NCBI GenBank assembly: GCA_019637435.1
Contig: JAHBVO010000003.1
Span: forward strand, 186,001 to 250,000
Length of the DNA stretch: 64,000 nt
DNA from: Candidatus Obscuribacterales bacterium
GTDB lineage: Bacteria; Cyanobacteriota; Vampirovibrionia; Obscuribacterales; Obscuribacteraceae
Reading direction: 5' to 3'
Shown in pieces: positions 25,466 to 34,000 of the stretch; within the stretch, counting starts at the first letter, position 1, and each line of letters begins with the position of its first letter. A program made the translations under genes and the position numbers. Under the pieces are notes generated by a model. The model was not told where the DNA came from, searched no databases, and saw only the letters and a list, made by a program, of their open reading frames with translations.

Positions 25466-27802
25466 ATGGCTGGACCGTTTTCTTCCGAGGCAAATAGCGT
25501 CACTGATAAGTCAGGCGCGGACCACAAAGCCGATGGCTTCGATGGCAATAAGCTCAGTCTCGAGACGCAAAACCAATTATTGACTCAAGCCGCTCTCAAG
25601 CACCAGATGTCACAGGTTGAGCGAGCTAATCCAAACGTCACGGACCTGGTCGGAGAGGGTCTGTATTCCGCTGCTTATTCTGGCGTTCAGGAACCGGCTA
25701 TCGGGCTTGCTCAGCTGTCGGACAAAGTCCACCTCACCTCCGGGCTCGCCAAGAAAGTTGAATTCATGAACGCTCCCGCGCACGAGGAGTTTGGTACAGC
25801 GCGATGGCATGCTCAGCAGATCGGCGGTGCCCTGGGTATGACCGCTCCGTTTCTGGCTACCAAAGGCGTTCTTGCTAAGTCTGGTTTGTCACTCGTGGCT
25901 CGAACCGAAGCCACTGCAGCCACTTCCGGCAAGCTGCTGACCCTGGCAAACGGTGCGGCTGTCGCGGATGGAGCGATAACCGGCTTCGCGTATGACTTCA
26001 TTGCTCGGCCGGTCGCGCCGTCAGAGGGCAATTTCTGGGAAGCTCGGCTCAAGCACGGAGCCACTGGGGCAGTAACGTTTGGCGCGCTTACCGCCGGCAG
26101 TGTCGGTCTGCGTCATGTCAGTGGCTCGCTGGCAAAAGAGTTGGTTGGAGTTAAAAAGCTCGCGTATGAAACGGGGATTGGTGCGGCGTCCGGCTTGCCC
26201 GCCGGGTCATTGAATGCGGACGTCACGTCCCTTTTAAAGACCGGACATCTGGCATCCGGTGAAGATCGACTCAAGGGAATGTACACCATGTCTATGGTCG
26301 GCGGCACTCTGAGCGCTCTCCATAGATTACCCGGACAGGAGAGGACTAGCTCCGAGAGAGCGCTTGAAACTCAGCAGCACAAAGCGGGAGTGGATAACTT
26401 GCAGGCGATGCTGGGAGAACGTGCGCGCTCAGCCAGTCTTGGCGAGCTGAGGCTAGATGGGGCAAAAACAGAAACATCTCGTCCTGTCTCAATAGGAGAC
26501 GGCTTATTCAGCCGTTCTCGCCGTGGGTCCGCAACGGATGCCATCGTGAACGAAGGTCTCATGCGTGGCCGAGCGCTCGCAAGCGGAGACCGTCAGGTTA
26601 AGACGAGCGTAACTCCTGAGTTGCAGCCGTTCCTTCAAAAGGGAGCGGAAATGGCGATGGGTGCGTCCGAAGCGACGGCGTCCGCCAGAGAGGTCGCTGA
26701 TTTCTTCAATTTTGCGCGCTCTCCGGAAGGGCAGCAGCTGCGTGATTCAATGCTGGATGTCGCCGAGCAGACACGCGATCAGCGGATGATGACCATTGTC
26801 AGAGAAGCATATCTTCCTGTCGAGGGAATGCATCATCGCATCACGCCTGGCGAGATGACTATCCTGCCGGACCGAGGCACCAAGCCGACCGAGGAGCAGA
26901 TTAACCGCTGGTACGATTTTCTGGACATCATGCAGAAGTCGAACCCAACGGACGTAGAAAGCTATGCCCTGTACCGAAATAACGTGTTCGACTGGCTCAA
27001 CAAAAATCCCGATTTGCATAACTGGGCGAGGCAGTTCGCCGAGCAAACCAGCATGAGCAATCAGGCGGCACCGATTGATTTTTACTTTGAAACCAACATT
27101 TTGAATCGGTTTATCAAAGTGCAAGATGGAACCTTCGATTCGAAGCCCGTGACAATGAGCGAGTTGGCGAGTTTGCGTCAGTTGTCCAGTAAATTTGCCG
27201 ACCAGGTTGGCGAGTATCCGTACGACGCAAAGATCGTCGAGAATTTCACGAATCTGATGAAAGAGTCTGGAGACGTGCGTCTTCCACTCCTGGTCGAGCA
27301 TGTCAATTCGGTTCTGAGAGAGCAGGGTCTGAACACGACCACGTTCGCTCAGATGAAAGGCGAAAATCAAATTGTTCTTTACCGGCCCAAGACTGTCGTG
27401 AAGACCGATTCGAGATTGGCGGTCGATTACAACGAGGGTGGTGCCGTAGAAGCTGGCGTTGCAAAACCTGATGCTGTCAGGGTTAACGAGATCGCCAACA
27501 CTTTCGCACAACATCTAGCCGGCGCAAAAACGATCCAGAGCGCGCAGTACATGCTGACTGAGGCGGCGCTCAACATGAAACAGCTTGGTGTGGAAGGCAA
27601 AGATGTAGTGACCGAGTTGAACTGGGTAATGAGCAGAAACAAAATGGGATTCGAGGCGGCAATCACTCCCGAAGGCGTTTTGGAAGTGGTTCATAAGACC
27701 AAGACTGAGACCGTCGTTCCACTGGTTTCTGTAATGAGAAGTAGAGAAGGTCATGTCTTGACTGAAGTCTATGATGCCGAGGGCAAACCGGTTTCCGAAT
27801 AG
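25466..27802 (+). CDS. Large hypothetical protein with Gly/Ala-rich amphiphilic segments
   Basis: A 778-aa protein with no family I recognise. Residues 1-50 are hydrophilic. Residues 110-260 hold several Gly/Ala-rich hydrophobic stretches (IGGALGMTAPFLATKGVLA, GATGAVTFGALTAGSVG, YETGIGAASGLPAGSL) that resemble membrane-inserting or pore-forming segments rather than standard transmembrane helices. Residues 300-778 are charged and mainly helical. No signal peptide is visible. It starts 135 bases after khpB and behaves as a single gene. Secreted-effector-like or structural roles are possible, but nothing proves either. Confidence 0.7.
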   Translation: MAGPFSSEANSVTDKSGADHKADGFDGNKLSLETQNQLLTQAALKHQMSQVERANPNVTDLVGEGLYSAAYSGVQEPAIGLAQLSDKVHLTSGLAKKVEFMNAPAHEEFGTARWHAQQIGGALGMTAPFLATKGVLAKSGLSLVARTEATAATSGKLLTLANGAAVADGAITGFAYDFIARPVAPSEGNFWEARLKHGATGAVTFGALTAGSVGLRHVSGSLAKELVGVKKLAYETGIGAASGLPAGSLNADVTSLLKTGHLASGEDRLKGMYTMSMVGGTLSALHRLPGQERTSSERALETQQHKAGVDNLQAMLGERARSASLGELRLDGAKTETSRPVSIGDGLFSRSRRGSATDAIVNEGLMRGRALASGDRQVKTSVTPELQPFLQKGAEMAMGASEATASAREVADFFNFARSPEGQQLRDSMLDVAEQTRDQRMMTIVREAYLPVEGMHHRITPGEMTILPDRGTKPTEEQINRWYDFLDIMQKSNPTDVESYALYRNNVFDWLNKNPDLHNWARQFAEQTSMSNQAAPIDFYFETNILNRFIKVQDGTFDSKPVTMSELASLRQLSSKFADQVGEYPYDAKIVENFTNLMKESGDVRLPLLVEHVNSVLREQGLNTTTFAQMKGENQIVLYRPKTVVKTDSRLAVDYNEGGAVEAGVAKPDAVRVNEIANTFAQHLAGAKTIQSAQYMLTEAALNMKQLGVEGKDVVTELNWVMSRNKMGFEAAITPEGVLEVVHKTKTETVVPLVSVMRSREGHVLTEVYDAEGKPVSE

Positions 27803-28047
27803 CGCGGACCGTCGCCTGTCTTTGATGAGAGATGCTCGGAACGCATCTGGTTTCAAACAGTGTCTGGTTTGTCGTGAAACCATCTTGATCAGATTATCTG
27901 CCGGTTTCAATTCGAAAACATTGGTCGGATAAAGTGTGACAGGCGGGAGATTTACCCGCATTATGGGTACGATTTCAGTGCGCCCTATTTTTTACCGGTT
28001 CTAAACGTGGTCTTGGTAATATAAGTAGGTCAGTCGGAGGTTAGATT

Positions 28048-28485
28048 GTGGCTGAGCCAGCTGAAGTTCCAAAGGGAGACCATTCGCCCGCTGCCAGTAA
28101 AGACAGCGTTCAGACCCCGCGTCGTCAGGGGCTTAAGAACTTTGTTCTGGCGTTGAAACACATCAACGAGGCTTCAGTAGCGGAGAACGTCAAGCAACGT
28201 TTTTCCGACTATGTCACAATCGCGCTCGTCGTCCTCTGTATTCTGAGTCTTGTTGTAGCGGTCTCGCTTGATGTTCCGCCTGGAGTCAAGTTCTTGCCGC
28301 TTGCGTTCACCGTTGGTGCGGTTTTGTTTTACATCATAAACCGCATGGGTATTATCATAAGCTTGACCGCTCGTCAGGCTTTGATCGTCTGGCAAATTCT
28401 CGTCGCCGGTTTCTGGCTCGGTGTGACGAGCGCAATGCTGGTTATGCTGGTTAGCATGTACTGCTTGTCGCAGATGGGTCCTTAG
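28048..28485 (+). CDS. Small membrane protein with three helices
   Basis: A 145-aa protein: a hydrophilic N-terminal 50 residues, then three hydrophobic segments at about 53-75 (VTIALVVLCILSLVVAVSL), 80-100 and 112-140. I do not recognise it; the segment pattern is unlike SecE. The GTG start at 28048 has GGAGG 8 bases upstream. It ends 27 bases before the lipoprotein gene, so the two may share a transcript. Confidence 0.68.
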   Translation: MAEPAEVPKGDHSPAASKDSVQTPRRQGLKNFVLALKHINEASVAENVKQRFSDYVTIALVVLCILSLVVAVSLDVPPGVKFLPLAFTVGAVLFYIINRMGIIISLTARQALIVWQILVAGFWLGVTSAMLVMLVSMYCLSQMGP

Positions 28486-28512
28486 GCTGTCGAATAGAAG
28501 GATGCGCTGGTT

Positions 28513-30171
28513 ATGGAACTGCCGCTCGGTCGTTTGAAAAGACCGCCCGGTCGTTTTCTCAGTTTCCTCACCGCTGCCTTAGCCTCGGCTGTGTTGGCCA
28601 CTTCGTGCGCTTCGCCTCTAAGCGAAAACGCGAAAGCCGATTTGTCCGGGCGCATTGTGGTTGGAATGCCCTGGGAGCCGCGCACGCTTAATCCTTTTCG
28701 CGGAGTCGATTCCGCCTCTTATTTCGCTCAAACCATGATTCACGGCGGTCTGGTTCGTTACAACGAAAAGGGCGAAATCAAGCCGGGTCTGGCGGAACGT
28801 TTCACTATCTCAGAAGATGGAAAAACCTATACTTTTTTTCTCCGCAAGAATTTGAAATTCAGTGACGGCTCGCCTCTAACCTCCGAAGACGTGCTTGCGT
28901 CCATAAAAGCGACGGTTGGGCCAGGCTCTCCATTTAGAAACAACTACGAATGCATTCAATCCTTCGATTCCCCGGAGCCACTACAGGTGGTGCTACATTT
29001 ATCAGCGAAAAACTTGTCGCTAATGTTACGGATGGCTGATCTGCGAGTCGTTCCTGCAAACAGCTTCTCGGAATCTATGAAGACGTCCAATGTCTTGTCG
29101 CGTCAACCGGTCGGATGTGGTCAGTTTACACTCGAGCGTTGGGACCCAGGTTTTGAGCTGGTCTTCAAAGCCAATCCGAACTACTGGGGAGAGAAACCCA
29201 AGAGTAATTATCTGGTCTGGCGAGTGATACCAGATGGCAACTTGCTATCTGCTGCTCTGTTTCGTGGCGATGTAGATGTAGCCAGGGTGGATGGCCGCAT
29301 CGAACTTGGCGTCCTGAGCGAGCACAGTGATGTCGAATTTCAGAAATTTCCAGGCAATCGGACTTTGTTTCTTGCCTTCAACACGGAGAAAGAACCATAT
29401 TCGAAACCCAGTTTTCGTCAGGCGATCTCGATGCTTATCGACAAATATGCAATCGTCAACAACCTTTATGCCGGTTTCGCAGTTGTGCCGAGTTGTGATT
29501 TTCCAGAGTACGGACCCGTGTACAATCGCTTGTCGCGCCGCTGGCCGCACGATCCAAAACAAGCCGTGAGGTTTTTAGAGTCCAGTGGATTTGAATTGCG
29601 AAGCGACGGCTGGTATGAGAAGGCGAGCGGAGAGACCCAGAAGGAGCCGGTTTCACAGTCATCGAAAAATTCTGAACGTCTCGCTTTCAAGATTGTCACC
29701 ATAAAGGATTTTATGGATGTTGCCCAGGTAGTAGCAGGAGATCTACAATCGGCCAAAATTGGCGTGCGAGTGGAATTAGTTGAATATTCAACGATGAAGG
29801 ATAAGTACCTGACTACCGGCGAGTACGACGCCGTGTTGTTCAGTCGCACCCAGGGACCGGATCCTGATTGCAGGCTGGTTTGGGGGAAGAAAGGCCCTCT
29901 GAATTATGCGCGTTATAAAAACGATCAACTCGACAACCTGGTTGAAGAGGCATACACTGCTCAGACGGAACCGCGACGAAAGGAACTCTACGACAGCGTT
30001 CAGCTGTTGCTGTCCGAACAATTGCCTTTCGTCTATCTAATCCAACCGAGCCTGACTATCGCTCACAAAACCTACATTAAGGGAATCGGCGAGGGAATTT
30101 CCAACGACAACGGCATGCCCTGGGACAATCCGCTGTTTGATGCCGGCAACTGGAAGCGGGTATCAAAGTAA
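28513..30171 (+). CDS. ABC transporter substrate-binding lipoprotein, family 5 (peptide/nickel type)
   Basis: A 552-aa extracytoplasmic solute-binding protein of the OppA/DppA class. The signal ends in the lipobox LATSC (Cys near residue 32). The mature protein shows the family hallmarks: VVGMPWEPRTLNPF at the first strand, LAERFTISEDGKTYTFFLRK, KFSDGSPLTSEDVLASI and ANPNYWGEKP. It should capture oligopeptides or similar solutes and hand them to a permease. No permease or ATPase gene is nearby, so it is an orphan binding protein or works with a transporter elsewhere. It follows the small membrane protein at 28048-28485. Confidence 0.9.
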   Translation: MELPLGRLKRPPGRFLSFLTAALASAVLATSCASPLSENAKADLSGRIVVGMPWEPRTLNPFRGVDSASYFAQTMIHGGLVRYNEKGEIKPGLAERFTISEDGKTYTFFLRKNLKFSDGSPLTSEDVLASIKATVGPGSPFRNNYECIQSFDSPEPLQVVLHLSAKNLSLMLRMADLRVVPANSFSESMKTSNVLSRQPVGCGQFTLERWDPGFELVFKANPNYWGEKPKSNYLVWRVIPDGNLLSAALFRGDVDVARVDGRIELGVLSEHSDVEFQKFPGNRTLFLAFNTEKEPYSKPSFRQAISMLIDKYAIVNNLYAGFAVVPSCDFPEYGPVYNRLSRRWPHDPKQAVRFLESSGFELRSDGWYEKASGETQKEPVSQSSKNSERLAFKIVTIKDFMDVAQVVAGDLQSAKIGVRVELVEYSTMKDKYLTTGEYDAVLFSRTQGPDPDCRLVWGKKGPLNYARYKNDQLDNLVEEAYTAQTEPRRKELYDSVQLLLSEQLPFVYLIQPSLTIAHKTYIKGIGEGISNDNGMPWDNPLFDAGNWKRVSK

Positions 30172-30182
30172 TCCAAAGCAAA

Positions 30183-30204
30183 AGCGCCTCGGTTAGGAGG
30201 CGCT
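30183..30204 (+). terminator. Hairpin after the binding-protein gene
   Basis: AGCGCCTC (30183-30190) pairs with GAGGCGCT (30197-30204) around 6 bases, 12 bases after the stop. The T-run is poor. Confidence 0.55.
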
Positions 30205-30410
30205 CTGAATGCTATACGGTGTAATTATCGGTTTAGCGCAGCGACCGTGTTCAGCGAGCAAATCCAGCACATACGGTTGGTTTGTTTTGCTGCGGTTTCA
30301 CTGATGTGTCCGATAACGTACAAGAATCCCTGCAACAAATCAAATGGCGACTTGCATCGCGCATCGAGATGTCGTTATCGGTCCAGATTACAACGCTAAG
30401 CGCTCAGCAA

Positions 30411-30656
30411 TTACTTGCTGGTCGTAACCGTGATTCCTTCGATGTAGGACTCAGGGCAGACGAGAACGTTGCCGTTGTGCTCTCTGTACCAACGCAGAGC
30501 TTTAGCTTTGCGGTGGATTACCCGTTTTCTGTGGCTCGGATATGAGTATTCCGGTGGCTTGAGGTGGAAATAACGCCCTTCATCGCCGCAAGCTTGGGCA
30601 AGTGCTGCCGGTGCTGCGATCATAGACAGAAGTGCTGTCAATACGAGTGCTCTCAT
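30411..30656 (-). CDS. Small secreted protein
   Basis: An 81-aa protein with a clear signal peptide (ALVLTALLSMIAAPAALA, cleaved before QACGDEG). The mature 60 residues are basic, with two cysteines (in QACGD and LVCPES), many His/Tyr/Lys, and a segment HRKRVIHRKAKALRWYREH that could bind DNA, polymers or cell wall. AAGGAG lies upstream of the ATG. Unknown family; about 2 kDa of signal and 6-7 kDa exported. Confidence 0.65.
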   Translation of the reverse strand: MRALVLTALLSMIAAPAALAQACGDEGRYFHLKPPEYSYPSHRKRVIHRKAKALRWYREHNGNVLVCPESYIEGITVTTSK

Positions 30657-31043
30657 GAAATATGCCTCTCCTTCAACTGAGGTTTTTGCTCGCTTTACTG
30701 GTAAAAGTGGTTCGGACTATCCGGACCAGTGACTCCCAACAAAGAGCCCAAAGTGATTGTACTATTCCCCGGTCGAACTGAAATATGTCAAGAATCGGAA
30801 TCTTTCAAGCCAGGGTCGCGAAAGCCCCGAATAGATACTAATTAGCGCGGTTTACAACTTTGTTGCCGATTGAAACTAGATTTGTCGAAAAACATCTTTG
30901 ATTATTATCTGCATCTCGATTGTGTATTACCCGAGATTGTTGGGCAGGTTGAACTAGGCACATTTTGGGTTTTCAAGAGAATGTATTACACTCTCTTGTA
31001 TATGTGATCCATATAACCAAGTCTCTAGAGAAAGATCTGTTCA
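30657..31043. other. Divergent spacer upstream of the giant helicase gene
   Basis: It holds the promoters of the small secreted gene and of the helicase. The inverted repeat CAAGAGA (30974-30980)/TCTCTTG (30992-30998) lies 46 bases before the helicase start. The rest shows nothing. Confidence 0.45.
30974..30998. promoter_or_regulatory. Operator-like inverted repeat before the helicase gene
   Basis: Perfect 7-bp arms CAAGAGA and TCTCTTG with an 11-base spacer, centred about 58 bases upstream of the GTG at 31044. This is where a repressor would act; the binding protein is unknown. Confidence 0.4.
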
Positions 31044-34000
31044 GTGTCAAAGACTCGTCGCCCAGACATTCGTTCGCGTAGGATGCCACCACAACCGACA
31101 GATTGTCGAGATGCCATGCACTGGTTCGTCGACAACTTCGCGTTGTACACCGGATCAGTTCGTGGACTTTTCGTGAGCGACTTCAGCGCAGAGTATGACG
31201 CTTACATCGAGTCATCGGTCATAAATCTTCGAGCCCGCGGCATCGAGCCGTTTCTCACTGTTGGTGATCAAATCGTCGCTCAAGCAGAGGCACTATGGGC
31301 GATGGCAACGTCTGGAACGCCATTCAATCAACCTCATGTCACCAACTTCGAGCTGGACATGCTGCGCGCGGAAGTCGCAATCATCAAGGATCTCGAGGCG
31401 CCGGTGACGCCGTCGCAGCTCTGGTATTTGTACCACTACATAATCTATCCGCGAGCTTTGTTCAACAAAGCCACTGTTATTACAACCTCTCTGGGGCTGG
31501 ATGAGTTCGTCGCGTACGGCTCGGAATGCGAAGATTTTGAATACGCCGGCCGCAAGCTGTCATGGGAAAAACTGATGTGGCTGGTCGAGGCGACAATGAT
31601 CGATCTCTACCAATTCCGTCAGGTAAAAACCGATGGGCATCCGCCTATGCTCAAGGCTGAATACAACCTTTTCAATGCCATGAATGAGCGGGGCTTACCA
31701 GTTACTGCTCAACAGGTTCTCGGCGACTACATGCTGGATATGTCCATTGCCGATCGTGATAATCGGCTTGCCATCGAGATTGACGTTCTAGCGTCATTAG
31801 ATCCTAATGTGCCCGGCAGCGGCGATGCGAAGAAGAACCTCGTACTTTTGAGCGACGGCTGGAAAATTCTTCGTTTTACAACGGCCGAAATTCTCGGAGA
31901 TTTGACATCTTGCGTTGATGCAGTTGAGCAGGTGTGGACGGCTGGTAGAAAGAAGTCTGCTGTGGGCAGACTGATGTCCGGGCGCGAACAACCGAAAATT
32001 CATGAGTTGCCGGTTGATGACGACTCTCAAAAGCTTGCCATCACCCATGGTGCGGGACCGGTCGCTGTAACCGGCGGGGCTGGAACTGGAAAGACCAGTA
32101 CCGTTGCGCATCGTGTTGCTTACCTGCTTGCACAAGGCGTATGCCCGGAGCGGATTCTAGTGTTTTCGCATTCGGAGGAAACAGTCGCTCAGCTCAAGAG
32201 GAAAGTGGAAATTCTTTCGGACGGTCAAACGGTCCAGCGCATCGGTTTTTCCGACTGGAAAGACCTTGGACTGAGAATCCTCAAGGAAAACGCCGCGGCT
32301 GTGAAACGCAAACCGCCGTTAAAACTTGAAGCTGCTCCGCACCGAGTTCTTCAGCGCGTGTTGAAGAAAGAGCTTAAGGACATTGACCCACTGCAGCTGG
32401 AGATGATGGATGCTGAGGTCGATGAAGCCACCATCGGACAGCTCATCTCGCTCTACAAGGCTAATTTGATTACGCCTGAGCGCATTAAGGAAAGAGCCAC
32501 TACCGATGCTGAAGACCTTGTCGCAAGGCTATTTTCTGCATACGAAGAGGCTCTCAAGAAAAGCAACAAAGTCGATCCGGATGACACAATTTCTCTATGT
32601 GCCCAGCTGCTTGCCGACGATCCTGAGGTGCGTGCGAAGTATCAACACAAGTATGAGTTTGTGATCGTTGACGAGTACCAAGAGTGCACCGCAGCTGCCG
32701 ATTTAATGGCAAGGCTGCTTGCCTTTCCCCAGGAAAACCTGTTCCTGGTCGGCGATGAGGACGAGTGTGTGACCGAAAACAAGGGCGCCATGCCGCGCTA
32801 TCTTGCGGACACTTCGATTAGAATGCCGAATGCGCGTTGTTATGTTCTCGATAAGAACTGGCGCAGTCACCCGGCGATTGTCGATCACTCGCGAAGTTTG
32901 GCAGCGGCGCTGGGTTTTCACGGAATCGTCAAAGATATGTTTCCGGGCTACGGTACGGCTGCGACCAGTGCCGTGATCGGACCGCAGCAATGCAAGAGCG
33001 AGGAGGCTGAAGCTGACTGGGTTGCTAACGAAGTGGCAATTCTCATCGAAAGCGGAAAGTCGCTCAACGATATAGTCGTACTCTGGCGAAATCAGCGCTA
33101 CGCCTCGCTTCTGGAAGCGGCCCTGTTTAAAAAGAACATCAAATGTGTTTCTGCAACCGCGGGCAGTGAGTCCGTACCTGACGAAGTCGGTGACGTGATG
33201 GCGTTTTTGCGGCTTGTAATGGATCCGGATGGGCCGAAAGCCCGAGCTTCTTTTGAACGCTTTTGTCAGCTCAAGTCGCGCGAAATGGATCAAAAACTTT
33301 CCCGGCTGTCCAATACGATCGCTTCATTTGCTGAAGCAAACAATTTGTCGTTTCTGAAAGCAATAGAGATCTACCATGACGCCACCGCAGATAGTTCATG
33401 CGAAGACCTTGCGCAGCTAGTTCGCATCGTGCGAACGATGAATCAAGAGGGGCTTCCGCCGGCGCAAACGATAGGTCTGCTTAAACGTACCCAGAAGCTG
33501 AACGAAATTTATGCTGCCGTGACCGTGCCACCAGGAGTGGTGTATGAGCCGATGCGCAAAGTCGAGCAACTTGAAGAAGAAGCCAAGGCGTATGGCACCG
33601 TCAGAGAGTTTGTGAAAGCGAAACAGGAGTTCCTGGAGAACAAGGACCCTTCCATTGATGAGTCGTGCATCCAGGTCAAGAGTTTCGAAGACGCAAAAGG
33701 ATGTGAGTATCCGATTGCGTTTCTAACAGGTATGGCCGAGGGATTGTGTCCTTCGGATCAAGCGGTGAATGTCGAAGAGGAGAGGCGGCTCTGTTATGTA
33801 GCGATGACTCGCGCGAAGGAGTTGCTTTATATTTCTTATCCGGCGACGTACGAAGAGAAGCCGGTACCGCCCTCGCCCTTCCTTGTGGAGGCGCGATTGT
33901 TGCCTATAAACGTTTATCGTAAGGCTGTTAGTCTGATTCAACATGAACTTCCTGCGAAGCCGAACGCTCAGGCTGAGCCGGCTGCTCCTGGCTCAGGTAT

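Noticed and set aside
28048..28485. SecE or another Sec component
   Set aside because: Three hydrophobic segments and no SecE signature; left as unknown membrane protein.
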